Of a stretch of DNA of 64,000 nt, positions 19,138 to 27,745 are shown in pieces. This DNA comes from Caldicellulosiruptor acetigenus (lineage in GTDB: Bacteria; Bacillota; Thermoanaerobacteria; Caldicellulosiruptorales; Caldicellulosiruptoraceae), in contig NZ_CP113866.1 of the NCBI RefSeq assembly GCF_026914305.1, positions 585,501 through 649,500 on the forward strand. Reading direction: 5' to 3'. Position 1 is the stretch's first letter. Each line of letters begins with the position of its first letter. A program made the position numbers and the translations under genes. The notes under the pieces are model-generated. The model had not been told where the DNA came from and ran no database searches. It worked only from the letters and a program-made list of their open reading frames with translations.

Positions 19138-20682
19138 GTGGGCACGCAGAGCGTTGTGAATGCCAGCATGCTGTTACTTAAAATACCTTCTGCAACATCT
19201 AAAACAAAAGATAGGCAGGGAAGCACCATATCATTTAAAGATGCTCTCAAAAATGCAACTGACAATGCAAAAGATTTAAATAAGAAAGACAATATTTTAC
19301 CAAGAAAGGTCTTGGCAGGAGGCTATAGAGCAGCTATTGTATCTTCTCAAGGACAAGCTCAAAAGGATAAAGCTAATTTCCAAGAAGACAAACTTTTTTC
19401 TCAAGAGTTTCCAGACAGTGCAAGTTTAGAGTCAGAAAACCAGGTTCAATCTCAAGTATTGCAAGCACAGATGATAGAATTTTTGCAGCTAATTTTTAAT
19501 TTGCTTCAAAGTGGTGAGAGTCTGGACAAGCTGAACTTAGAACAGCTTTTTCAGAATAGCATCCGAGGGAAAGACTTTTTAGATTTGCAGCTAAGCTCTG
19601 GGCAGATAGACATGAATTTGGTTCAGTATTTAAATTTAAACGGCAAGCTAAGCGATAAAATAGCAATTTCTGAGCTTTTACAAAACATTGTGCAGAAAAT
19701 AGAGCAGAAAACTCAAAACCAGCAAGTTCTTGGCTTTAGCTTTGTCCAAGGCAATGGGGTTAATACAGAAAATATTTTTAAGTTGTTAGAAGAGCTCATA
19801 TTTGGAAAAGAGGGTCAAAAGTCGTTTTTTGAAGTTAAATCGGATGATAATTCATTGCTTAAAAGTTTGAGAAATCTTTTTGCACAGGAAGGTCGAAACT
19901 TCAAAGTCTTGTCTGAAGCTGATGATGGAGCACAGTTTTTAAAGCAGGTTTTAAAAGAGCTTGAGAATATTGTTAAAAAATCAAATGACCAAAAAATAGT
20001 AAATAGTTTTAATCTGGAGAATTCAGAGAAAGTAGAAATAGGCGAAAAAGTTACCAGCAATTTTAATAGTATAGGTTCAAATGACAATAATTTTAACAAA
20101 GTTTTTTCAACCTTGCTGAGCAAAGGGGATAGCCCAAGTGTAAATGACAAAAAAGGTGAAGCTAAAACAGAGATTTTAGATTTGAGACAACATGCTTTTT
20201 CGCTTCAGAACAAGGTAGAGGATATAGAGAATACTATGTCTTTCCAAGATGACAAAAGAGTAAAAGAACTCAGAATGTTTATAATTAGCCAACTTGCAGA
20301 GAAAGTCTCTATGATTCATAAACAGAATTTAACAACATTACAGGTTAGTATAAAACCAGAATGGCTTGGAAGTGTTGTGATTGAACTGAGCAAAGATAGC
20401 AGTGGGAAGATTTTTGGAAATCTCATTGTAACATCGCCGCAGGTGAAAGAAATCATAGAAGGGTCTTTGGGTAGTCTTCTTACCATACTCAAAGACCAGG
20501 GCATAAACATATCACAGCTAAATGTGAGCTTAGGAGGAAATTCTACTGGTCAGCAGTATCAAGAACAGCAGAGGTTTTCACAAAGAAGAAATATGGTTGT
20601 TCAAGGTAATGAGGATAGTAGTAGAAGCATAGAGAGTTTGATTTATGAAATGAGCGAGGGCATTCTTAATTTAAGAGCTTGA
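19138..20682 (+). CDS. fliK: Flagellar hook-length control protein FliK
   Basis: A 514-residue protein starting at GTG behind GGGGGGAAAAGGAG. The N-terminal 380 residues are low-complexity, rich in Gln, Asn, Ser and Lys, as expected for the molecular ruler. The C-terminal Flg_hook domain (about 385-460: L-Q-V-S-I-K-P-E-W-L-G-S-V-V-I-E) makes the export specificity switch through FlhB. flgD follows after 11 bases. Confidence 0.9.
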   Translation: MGTQSVVNASMLLLKIPSATSKTKDRQGSTISFKDALKNATDNAKDLNKKDNILPRKVLAGGYRAAIVSSQGQAQKDKANFQEDKLFSQEFPDSASLESENQVQSQVLQAQMIEFLQLIFNLLQSGESLDKLNLEQLFQNSIRGKDFLDLQLSSGQIDMNLVQYLNLNGKLSDKIAISELLQNIVQKIEQKTQNQQVLGFSFVQGNGVNTENIFKLLEELIFGKEGQKSFFEVKSDDNSLLKSLRNLFAQEGRNFKVLSEADDGAQFLKQVLKELENIVKKSNDQKIVNSFNLENSEKVEIGEKVTSNFNSIGSNDNNFNKVFSTLLSKGDSPSVNDKKGEAKTEILDLRQHAFSLQNKVEDIENTMSFQDDKRVKELRMFIISQLAEKVSMIHKQNLTTLQVSIKPEWLGSVVIELSKDSSGKIFGNLIVTSPQVKEIIEGSLGSLLTILKDQGINISQLNVSLGGNSTGQQYQEQQRFSQRRNMVVQGNEDSSRSIESLIYEMSEGILNLRA

Positions 20683-20693
20683 GGTGAAAAAAG

Positions 20694-21188
20694 ATGGCAG
20701 ACATGATGGTAAGTAGTAGCACAAACGTATCAAGTTCTACCCAAGGTTTAGCTACTTCATCTACCAAAAATGTGCTTGGCAAACAGGAGTTTTTAAATCT
20801 TTTGGTTACACAGCTAAGGTACCAGGACCCGTTAAAACCAATGGAAGACAAAGAGTTTGTTGCTCAGCTTGCCCAGTTTTCTGCGCTTGAACAGATGCAA
20901 AACTTAAATGAGTCGTTTGAACTTTTAAAAGCCCAGAGCATGATAGGAAGATATGTTGTGGCAACGAATCCACAGGATTCTTCAAAACAGATTGAAGGAA
21001 GAGTTGAAAGTGTTAAAGTAGATGGCAGCAAAGTATATCTAAAGGTGAACAATACAGAAATATCTTCTGAGAATGTGAAAGAGATTTATTACGCATACTC
21101 TGAAGAGGTTTTATCAGATATTCTCAGCAAAGTACCATCAAAAGAAGAACTGCTTGAAATATTAAGCTCCTTACAAAAAGGAGAATGA
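20694..21188 (+). CDS. flgD: Hook capping protein FlgD
   Basis: A 164-residue scaffold that caps the growing hook. The conserved N-terminal core is K-Q-E-F-L-N-L-L-V-T-Q-L-R-Y-Q-D-P-L-K-P and then E-F-V-A-Q-L-A-Q-F-S. It is short, lacking the larger FlgD C-terminal Ig-like region, as is common in Firmicutes. Its stop overlaps the next start (ATGA). Confidence 0.93.
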   Translation: MADMMVSSSTNVSSSTQGLATSSTKNVLGKQEFLNLLVTQLRYQDPLKPMEDKEFVAQLAQFSALEQMQNLNESFELLKAQSMIGRYVVATNPQDSSKQIEGRVESVKVDGSKVYLKVNNTEISSENVKEIYYAYSEEVLSDILSKVPSKEELLEILSSLQKGE

Positions 21189-21553
21189 GGAATATGGCAA
21201 TTGATAATGTTAGAAGAATCATTACTGGTGGTCAAAGTGGTTATATATCAAATGTAACTAAGCAAGCTACAGAAAATTTTGCAAGTATTCTTTCTCAAAC
21301 TCTTAAAATTTCAAAACACGCAAACGAAAGGCTGAAACTTCAGAATATAGATTTAGATGAAGCTACTTTGGACAAACTTGAACAGGCTGTGAAGAAAGCA
21401 GAACAAAAAGGTCTTAAGAACGATGTACTTGTTTTAAATGGAAATAAGGCGTATATAGTAAATATTAAAAACAAGGTTGTTGTGACTGTAAAAGATGTGT
21501 CAGGCTTGAAAGATAACATATTCACAAACATTGATGGTGTGCTGATGATTTAA
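21185..21553 (+). CDS. Flagellar operon protein of the TIGR02530 type
   Basis: A 122-residue protein between flgD and flgE, coupled to flgD by a four-base ATGA overlap. Family features are G-Y-I-S-N-V near residue 20, F-A-S-I-L-S-Q-T-L, S-K-H-A-N-E-R-L, and the C-terminal Y-I-V-N-I-K-N-K-V-V-V-T-V. The family is found in flagellar operons of Firmicutes and spirochaetes, and its function is not established to my knowledge. A second ATG at 21194 is possible. Confidence 0.85.
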   Translation: MRNMAIDNVRRIITGGQSGYISNVTKQATENFASILSQTLKISKHANERLKLQNIDLDEATLDKLEQAVKKAEQKGLKNDVLVLNGNKAYIVNIKNKVVVTVKDVSGLKDNIFTNIDGVLMI

Positions 21554-21560
21554 ACTAATT

Positions 21561-21667
21561 GGGGGATGGACCCGCAAGATGGGAGGTCCCCCGAAGAAGG
21601 ACCTTTCTGACTGACAGAGGAAAGGTCCAAAAAAGAGAGAGATACCATGTCAACGAAAAAGGGGGAT
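21561..21667 (+). promoter_or_regulatory. Structured flgE leader with competing pairings and an anti-ribosome-site element
   Basis: This 115-base gap holds four alternating segments: GGACC (568-572), GGTCC (585-589), GGACC (599-603) and GGTCC (624-628), read as 21568 and so on. Segments 3 and 4 belong to a perfect 9-bp hairpin (21599-21607 with 21620-21628), but segment 2 can pair with either 1 or 3. The C-run TCCCCC (21587-21592) can pair with GGGGGA at 21561-21566 or with the flgE ribosome site GGGGGA at 21661-21666. No T-run follows, so it is not an intrinsic terminator. It resembles no riboswitch I know. Function is inferred from pairing only. Confidence 0.55.
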
Positions 21668-21668
21668 T

Positions 21669-23147
21669 TTGTCAAAGATGATGAGGTCAATGTTTTCATC
21701 TATCTCTGCGCTTCGCGCTCACCAGACCAGGATGGATGTGATTGGTGATAACATCGCCAATGTAAATACAGTGGGGTTCAAGTCAAGCAGGGTGACATTT
21801 GCATCTGTTTTTGCCTCTGTGTTAAAATCAGCATCAGCTCCTGATACAGCCTCTGGAAGAGGCGGATCAAATCCTATGCAGATAGGACTTGGTGTGTCTG
21901 TTGCCTCTGTTGATATGAACATGACAAGAGGAAGTCTTCAGCGAACCGATAATCCCACAGACCTTGCAATTGAAGGCGACGGATTTTTTGTGGTGGGTGG
22001 GGATGGAAAAGCTCCGCGCTTCACAAGGGCAGGAAATTTCAGCTTAGACAAAATGGGAAATTTAGTGACAGCAACAGGCTTAAATGTGCTGGGGTGGATG
22101 TATGACCCTGTAAACAATCAGATTGACACCACAAAATCACCTTCAAAGATAAACATACTTGCATTTCCCACTCTGCCTCCCAAGGCAACAGATAAGATTA
22201 GTTTTGATGGTAATTTGAGCGCTGATACAAAGATATATTCAGGACAGATAACAAATTACGAGGACTTATTAAATGTACCCGCTGACAGCAAGTATTCAAC
22301 AAGTTTTAAAATTTATGATTCGCAAGGAAAAGAACACACATTGCAGCTTACGTTTGTAAAAACAGGCGATAACACATGGGAATGGTTTGTGGATGCTCCG
22401 AGGGTAAAGAAAAATCTTGGTACTGCTCAAAATCCGGACGAGAAATATGTGTATGTTGATGAAATGCTGGATGCTAACAATGCTTATGACAACTTCATCG
22501 CAAGAGGAACAATTACTTTTGGGCAAGCTGGTAAAGTTTTTGATAATGAAGATACAGCTAATGTGGTTGAAGGTATTACTATTACAGGGGGAAGATTTAT
22601 AAATAGTGGGGATGGAACTTTCACAATAAAATTTAAGAACGATGTTGTAAATCCTATCACATTAAAAGTTAACAGTGCTGAGTTTGATGTAAATGACAAT
22701 ACAAATATTGCATTTTTCCTCAAAAATATAACACAGTTTGGTAATATGGAAAGCTCGATAAGAGTTGCGCAAATGACAGGATATGCCGCAGGGAGTCTTC
22801 AGGGATTTAACGTTGATGCATCAGGCAAGATTACAGGTGTTTACTCAAATGGTTTGAACCAGCTGATAGGACAGATTGCAATTGCTACATTTGCAAACCC
22901 TGCAGGACTTCAGCGAATTGGAGATAACCTTTATATAAACACCGTAAACTCAGGTGACCCAGAGATTGGAACACCTGGTTCTGGTTCGAGAGGTACAATA
23001 TCTCAGGGAACGCTTGAGATGTCAAATGTTGATTTGGCAAAAGAGTTTACAGACATGATAGTTACCCAAAGAGGGTATCAGGCAAACGCAAGAGTGATAA
23101 CAGCATCAGATGAGCTTTTGCAGGATTTGGTAAATATTAAGAGGTAA
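21669..23147 (+). CDS. flgE: Flagellar hook protein FlgE
   Basis: A 492-residue hook subunit. The N-terminus M-M-R-S-M-F-S-S-I-S-A-L and N-I-A-N-V-N-T-V-G-F-K are classic, as is the C-terminal Q-R-G-Y-Q-A-N-A-R-V-I. The start is uncertain: TTG 21669 is well spaced from GGGGGATT, while ATG 21678 or 21681 would give the family's usual M-M-R-S-M. The leader upstream is structured and a strong double hairpin follows, suggesting that expression of this abundant protein is tuned after transcription. Confidence 0.94.
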   Translation: MSKMMRSMFSSISALRAHQTRMDVIGDNIANVNTVGFKSSRVTFASVFASVLKSASAPDTASGRGGSNPMQIGLGVSVASVDMNMTRGSLQRTDNPTDLAIEGDGFFVVGGDGKAPRFTRAGNFSLDKMGNLVTATGLNVLGWMYDPVNNQIDTTKSPSKINILAFPTLPPKATDKISFDGNLSADTKIYSGQITNYEDLLNVPADSKYSTSFKIYDSQGKEHTLQLTFVKTGDNTWEWFVDAPRVKKNLGTAQNPDEKYVYVDEMLDANNAYDNFIARGTITFGQAGKVFDNEDTANVVEGITITGGRFINSGDGTFTIKFKNDVVNPITLKVNSAEFDVNDNTNIAFFLKNITQFGNMESSIRVAQMTGYAAGSLQGFNVDASGKITGVYSNGLNQLIGQIAIATFANPAGLQRIGDNLYINTVNSGDPEIGTPGSGSRGTISQGTLEMSNVDLAKEFTDMIVTQRGYQANARVITASDELLQDLVNIKR

Positions 23148-23167
23148 AAGTGTAGGTAAATAGTCGG

Positions 23168-23240
23168 GGGAGGGAGAAAAAGGTGTGCTGTGTGAGTCTT
23201 TTTCTCCTTCCCTTGAAAAAGAACTGATAATCCTTTTTCA
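23168..23240 (+). other. Tandem stem-loops after flgE
   Basis: The first stem pairs 23168-23182 with 23198-23212, fifteen base pairs with one G-U and a 15-base loop. The second pairs TGAAAAAG (23214-23221) with CTTTTTCA (23233-23240), eight perfect pairs. Neither is followed by a T-run, and the operon continues into flbD. They look like an mRNA processing or 3'-end stabilising element rather than a full terminator; partial attenuation is possible. Confidence 0.6.
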
Positions 23241-23269
23241 TTTCAATATCTTCAAGAGGTTGATTGTAT

Positions 23270-23497
23270 ATGATAAAATTGAGAAGGATAAACAACAAAG
23301 AGTTTGTGGTAAATGCAGATTTCATAGAGTTTGTGGAATCCACACCAGACACTGTTATAACCCTCACAAACGGTGTAAAACTTGTTGTGAAAGAGTCTGT
23401 GGATGAGGTTATTGAAAAGGTCATTGAATATAAAAAGAGGATTTTTGAGGGTATTATATTTAATATACAACCTTTACAAAAGGAGCATGAACAATGA
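23270..23497 (+). CDS. flbD: FlbD-family flagellar protein
   Basis: A 75-residue protein of the small FlbD family: M-I-K-L-R-R-I-N-N-K-E-F-V-V-N-A-D at the start and V-K-E-S-V-D-E-V-I-E-K-V-I-E-Y near the end. ATG 23270 gives the family's usual M-I-K-L; a TTG at 23264 is in frame. In many clostridia motA and motB follow; here fliL follows with an ATGA overlap. It should not be confused with the unrelated Caulobacter regulator of the same name. Function unknown. Confidence 0.88.
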   Translation: MIKLRRINNKEFVVNADFIEFVESTPDTVITLTNGVKLVVKESVDEVIEKVIEYKKRIFEGIIFNIQPLQKEHEQ

Positions 23498-23964
23498 AAG
23501 GCGAAAAGTTAAATTCAATCATTCTCATTTTACTTGTTTTGCTTCTTCTAATGATGGTGGGGATGGGAATAGGGTTTTTGACAGTTGTAAAAAATCTATC
23601 ACCTACTTCATCAGCTGCAAAAACTACTTCAGTAGAGAAAAAACCAGAAAAGCTTTATACATACGACGTAAATGATGGTAAAGCTCTTATGAGCAACCTG
23701 CAGGATACTCAAACAAATGCAGGAAGAATTATCAGAGTGACAGTTCAGCTTGAGGTAACAGACAAAAAGCTTCCTGAGACCATGAAAGAGAAAAATATAG
23801 TTATTGCTGATATAATCGACAGTGTTTTGAGAAGCAAGACAGCAGATGAGCTTTTAAAGCCCGAGGGGAAAGAAAAGGTCAGAAAAGAGATTAAAGATAG
23901 GTTAAATGAGATATTTGAGAATAAAGTGTACAACGTCAATTTCGGTGAGTTTATCATCCAGTAA
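23494..23964 (+). CDS. fliL: Flagellar basal body-associated protein FliL
   Basis: A 156-residue single-pass membrane protein: transmembrane segment about residues 10-32, short Ser/Thr/Lys linker, then the periplasmic FliL domain (R-V-T-V-Q-L-E-V-T-D near 80 and V-Y-N-V-N-F-G-E-F-I-I-Q at the end). FliL rings surround and help activate stators. It starts within the flbD stop. Confidence 0.93.
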   Translation: MKGEKLNSIILILLVLLLLMMVGMGIGFLTVVKNLSPTSSAAKTTSVEKKPEKLYTYDVNDGKALMSNLQDTQTNAGRIIRVTVQLEVTDKKLPETMKEKNIVIADIIDSVLRSKTADELLKPEGKEKVRKEIKDRLNEIFENKVYNVNFGEFIIQ

Positions 23965-23987
23965 AAAAAGGTGGTGAAAGTAAGAAT

Positions 23988-24977
23988 ATGGGCGATATAC
24001 TGTCGCAGAGTGAAATAGATGAGCTTTTGCGTTCACTTACATCTGGCGAGCTTTCAATAGAGGAGATTCAAAAGCCAAAACAAGAAAAGAACATAAGGGT
24101 ATATGATTTTAAAAGGCCGAGTAAGTTTGCAAAAGACCATTTGAGAACCCTTCAGATGATATTTGAAAATTATGCCCGGATTGTCACCACCTTTTTATCT
24201 GGGTATTTGAGAACAGTTGTGCAGATGGACGTTTTATCTGTTGAACAGCTAACATATTATGAATTTAGCAATTCTCTTTCAAACCCGGTTGTAATGGGCG
24301 TTGTAAATTTTTCACCGCTCAAAGGAAGTATTGTGTTTGAGATGGCACCTGAGCTTGCGTTTGCCATGATTGATAGAGTCCTTGGAGGATTTGGCAAAGG
24401 AATAGACAAGGTGAGGACTTTTACTGAAATTGAGCTTGCACTGATAGAAAGGCTGCTTCAACAGCTTATTAACTATTTCCAGGAGGCATGGGAGAATATT
24501 ATCCAGCTTCGGCCACGGCTTGAAAAGATAGAGACAAACCCTCAGTTTACCCAGATTGTATCGCCTAATGAGACAGTTGCGCTTGTGACCATTGCCATGA
24601 AGGTTGGCGAGGCAGAAGGTATGGCAAATATTTGCCTTCCGCATATGGTGATAGAGCCTATAATGCCGAGGCTATCAACAAAGTTCTGGTTTTCAACTTC
24701 TGCAAAGGAAACATCAGAGGAGACAAAAGAGTATTTGCAGAAAAAAATTGAGAGAACAAGGGTTACAGTGAAAGCAGTACTTGGTAGAACACAAGTTACG
24801 GTTCGGGAATTTTTAGAGCTTCAGGTGGGTGATGTGCTGAGGCTTGACAGGAGAAAGAATCAGGAGATAGAAGTTTTTGTCGGGAACAAGTTAAAGTTTT
24901 ATGGTGTTCCAGGACGAAAAGAAGGCAGGATTGCAGTAAAGATTACACGAGTAGAAGAGGGGGAGGATTTTAGATGA
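23988..24977 (+). CDS. fliM: Flagellar motor switch protein FliM
   Basis: A 329-residue switch protein. The N-terminal CheY-P binding motif is L-S-Q-S-E-I-D-E-L-L; the CheC-like middle domain follows and a SpoA (FliN-like) domain ends the protein (G-D-V-L-R-L-D, P-G-R-K-E-G-R-I-A-V-K-I). It overlaps fliY by four bases (ATGA). Confidence 0.95.
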   Translation: MGDILSQSEIDELLRSLTSGELSIEEIQKPKQEKNIRVYDFKRPSKFAKDHLRTLQMIFENYARIVTTFLSGYLRTVVQMDVLSVEQLTYYEFSNSLSNPVVMGVVNFSPLKGSIVFEMAPELAFAMIDRVLGGFGKGIDKVRTFTEIELALIERLLQQLINYFQEAWENIIQLRPRLEKIETNPQFTQIVSPNETVALVTIAMKVGEAEGMANICLPHMVIEPIMPRLSTKFWFSTSAKETSEETKEYLQKKIERTRVTVKAVLGRTQVTVREFLELQVGDVLRLDRRKNQEIEVFVGNKLKFYGVPGRKEGRIAVKITRVEEGEDFR

Positions 24978-26101
24978 GCGATTTGCTCTCTCAGGACGAA
25001 ATAGACGCTCTTTTGCGGGGGATGAGCGAGACATCATCATCACCTACAATATCTGACCAGGACAAAGATGTTTTGGGTGAAATCGGAAACATATCAATGG
25101 GCACGGCAGCCACCACCTTGAGCATTTTACTGAACCAGAAAGTAAACATCACAACGCCAATTGTGAGCATTTTGAAATGGGAAGAGCTTCCCAAAGAGTT
25201 TCCCGTACCATATGTTGCAATTAAAGTGGTGTACAAAGAAGGGCTTGACGGTGTTAATCTTCTCATACTCAAGAAAGAGGATGTTGAAATCATTGCAGAC
25301 CTTATGATGGGCGGTACAGGTCAGATTGAGTTTACCGAAGAGCTGACAGAACTTCAGCTTTCGGCAATACAGGAAGCAATGAACCAGATGGTGGGTTCTG
25401 CTTCCACGTCGCTTTCTTCCATGTTAAATCTAAAGATTGACATAAATCCGCCTGAAGCCTTTGTGATTGACTTTGCCCAGAATGCTGAAGAGATGATTCC
25501 TGAGCTCAGAAGAGCCGATGAAATTGTCAAGGTAGCTTTCCGAATGACCATAGGAGATTTAATAGATAGCCAGATTATGCAGCTGATACCTGTTGACTTT
25601 GCAAAACAGCTTGTGGATGCCATGCTCAAAAACACACTTGGTACACCTGCGCAGATAGAAGCATCAGCACAAAAACAGCAAGGAGCTTCAAAAGAAGAGG
25701 TGCCAAAACAGTCTTCTTCTCAGTCAACTAAAACCCAGAAGGCAGCACCCCAGCCTTCTTATACACCGCCTAAGAAGGAGCAACCACAACAGGTCTACAA
25801 TGTTTCACCTGTTCAGTTTGAAAGTTTTGATGAAGAAGAAGAGAGAAGGTATCCTGAGAACATTGAGCTCATTTTAGATGTGCCGCTTGAAATTACTGTT
25901 GAGCTTGGAAGGACACAGAAGCTTGTAAAAGAAATTTTGGAATTTTCAACAGGGTCAATTATCGAGCTTGAAAAGCTTGCAGGTGAACCTGTTGACATTC
26001 TTGTAAACGGCAAGGTTATAGCAAAAGGCGAGGTTGTGGTCATTGACGAGAATTTTGGTGTGAGGATAACTGATATTGTCAACCCATCAAATAGATTATA
26101 A
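24974..26101 (+). CDS. fliY: Flagellar motor switch phosphatase FliY
   Basis: A 375-residue CheC-FliN fusion typical of Firmicutes. It has its own N-terminal CheY-binding motif (L-S-Q-D-E-I-D-A-L-L), two CheC-type phosphatase motifs (E-I-G-N near residue 36 and E-A-M-N near 135), a Gln/Pro/Ser linker (about 230-275), and a C-terminal FliN domain (L-D-V-P-L-E-I-T-V-E-L-G-R-T). It both builds the C ring and removes phosphate from CheY-P. Both E-x-x-N motifs are intact. Confidence 0.94.
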   Translation: MSDLLSQDEIDALLRGMSETSSSPTISDQDKDVLGEIGNISMGTAATTLSILLNQKVNITTPIVSILKWEELPKEFPVPYVAIKVVYKEGLDGVNLLILKKEDVEIIADLMMGGTGQIEFTEELTELQLSAIQEAMNQMVGSASTSLSSMLNLKIDINPPEAFVIDFAQNAEEMIPELRRADEIVKVAFRMTIGDLIDSQIMQLIPVDFAKQLVDAMLKNTLGTPAQIEASAQKQQGASKEEVPKQSSSQSTKTQKAAPQPSYTPPKKEQPQQVYNVSPVQFESFDEEEERRYPENIELILDVPLEITVELGRTQKLVKEILEFSTGSIIELEKLAGEPVDILVNGKVIAKGEVVVIDENFGVRITDIVNPSNRL

Positions 26102-26186
26102 AATATATATAAGTTATTTTTTCGTTAGCAAAAACAAGTTTTTAAATTCAATTAAAAAAGAACTACATTGAAAAGGAGAGAGATTG

Positions 26187-26549
26187 ATGGCAAAAAGGAT
26201 TCTGATAGTTGATGATGCAGCTTTTATGAGAATGATGTTAAAAGATATTATCACAAAAAACGGGTACGAAGTTGCGGGTGAGGCAGAAAACGGGGCTAAG
26301 GCTGTGGAGATGTACAAAGAACTAAAACCTGACCTTGTCATGATGGATATTACAATGCCTGAGATGGATGGAATTCAAGCAGTAAGAGAAATAAAAAAGA
26401 TAGACCCACAGGCAAAGATAATCATGTGTTCTGCTATGGGTCAACAGGCAATGGTTATAGAATCTATTCAGGCAGGTGCACGCGATTTTATAGTAAAACC
26501 GTTCCAAGCAGAAAGAATTGTTGAAGCAATCAAAAAGGTGCTGGGATAA
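26187..26549 (+). CDS. cheY: Chemotaxis response regulator CheY
   Basis: A 120-residue single receiver domain. The acid pair D-D (residues 9-10), phospho-acceptor Asp54 in V-M-M-D-I-T-M-P, the S-A-M-G switch region and Lys near 102 (V-K-P-F) are present. Start at ATG 26187 with AAAGGAGAG upstream. It lies between fliY and fliO as in Bacillus. The 85-base gap upstream is AT-rich with no clear promoter. Confidence 0.94.
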   Translation: MAKRILIVDDAAFMRMMLKDIITKNGYEVAGEAENGAKAVEMYKELKPDLVMMDITMPEMDGIQAVREIKKIDPQAKIIMCSAMGQQAMVIESIQAGARDFIVKPFQAERIVEAIKKVLG

Positions 26550-26581
26550 AAATAGATTTTTGAGGAGAAAAAGATTTAAAA

Positions 26582-26977
26582 ATGGAACTTGGATTTAGGA
26601 TAGTTTTAGCGCTTGTAGCCATATGCTTTCTCATATACATTACCTATTATGTACTTAGGATTGTGAACAAAAAGATGTTTGGCAGGAAAGGGGAGTTTTT
26701 GAAGGTAATTGACCTGCTTCCCCTTTCTCAAGATAGTATGCTTGTGCTTGTTGAGGTTGGAGGAAAAATCCTTCTGCTTGGAAAGACACAAAAGAGCATA
26801 ACATTTTTGAAAGAGTTTACCAAAGACCAGCTGTTCAATTTTGAAGAGCAAGAACATAGCTTCAAAAAGATAATTGATAACCAAATAAACTCTTCTTTTG
26901 ACCTGAAAGATAAAGTATTAAACCTTTACAACCTAATTAAAGACAGTGAAGGTAAAGAGGATGATGAAAAAAAATAA
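26582..26977 (+). CDS. fliO: Flagellar biosynthetic protein FliO (FliZ in Bacillus)
   Basis: A 131-residue protein with an N-terminal transmembrane segment (about residues 5-26) and the FliO domain (L-K-V-I-D-L-L-P-L-S and I-L-L-L-G-K-T). FliO helps assemble the FliP pore. The product is short and lacks a Bacillus-style secreted extension. Its end overlaps the fliP start. Confidence 0.88.
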   Translation: MELGFRIVLALVAICFLIYITYYVLRIVNKKMFGRKGEFLKVIDLLPLSQDSMLVLVEVGGKILLLGKTQKSITFLKEFTKDQLFNFEEQEHSFKKIIDNQINSSFDLKDKVLNLYNLIKDSEGKEDDEKK

Positions 26978-27722
26978 GTCTCTTTATATTATATCGACAC
27001 TATTTTTAATTTTAATAACTACATGTGCAAAAAAAGAAATAGCCTTTGCATCGGCAAGCATTAATATAAATCTTGGCAGTCCGCAAAATCCAAAGGATGT
27101 GTCGTCTGCCCTGCAACTTATTATATTTCTCACCATCCTGACGTTAGCACCATCTATCCTGATAATGATGACATCATTTACAAGGATACTTATTGTCCTT
27201 GGATTTGTTCGAAATGCGCTCGGTACCCAGCAGATGCCGCCAAACCAGATTTTGATTGGGCTTGCACTCTTTTTGACCTTTTTTGTAATGGCGCCTGTGA
27301 CTGACAAGATTTATACCCAGGCTTATCAGCCATACATAAATGGGAGAATAACATCCCAGGAAGCTCTCAAAAGAGCAGAAGAGCCTTTAAAAGAGTTTAT
27401 GTTGAAAAATACTCGCAAAAAAGACCTTGACCTTTTTGTAAAGCTTAGCAATGTAAATCCAAACACGAATGTAAAAGACCTTCCACTAAGAGTTGTTGTT
27501 CCTGCTTTTATAATAAGCGAGCTCAGAAGCGCTTTTGAGATGGGGTTTTTAATATATGTGCCATTTTTAATAATTGACATGGTTGTTGCAAGTATTCTGA
27601 TGTCAATGGGAATGCTGATGATTCCGCCTGTTATGATATCACTACCTTTCAAAATTTTGCTGTTTATTTTGGTTGATGGTTGGAATTTAGTTGTAGAGTC
27701 GCTTGTGAGAAGTTTTAAATAA
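26961..27722 (+). CDS. fliP: Flagellar export gate protein FliP
   Basis: A 253-residue membrane protein from ATG 26961, with an N-terminal signal-like segment and four predicted membrane segments. Family motifs are M-M-T-S-F-T-R-I-L-I-V-L, G-T-Q-Q-M-P-P-N-Q and M-G-M-L-M-I-P-P. FliP, FliQ and FliR form the export pore. GTG 26946 is in frame, but the GAAGG ribosome site fits the ATG better. Confidence 0.94.
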   Translation: MMKKNKSLYIISTLFLILITTCAKKEIAFASASININLGSPQNPKDVSSALQLIIFLTILTLAPSILIMMTSFTRILIVLGFVRNALGTQQMPPNQILIGLALFLTFFVMAPVTDKIYTQAYQPYINGRITSQEALKRAEEPLKEFMLKNTRKKDLDLFVKLSNVNPNTNVKDLPLRVVVPAFIISELRSAFEMGFLIYVPFLIIDMVVASILMSMGMLMIPPVMISLPFKILLFILVDGWNLVVESLVRSFK

Positions 27723-27745
27723 AAGAAAAGTGAGAAGATGTAAAG

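Noticed and set aside
21561-21667. GEMM c-di-GMP riboswitch or intrinsic terminator before flgE
   Set aside because: The GEMM core sequence is not present, and no hairpin is followed by a T-run.
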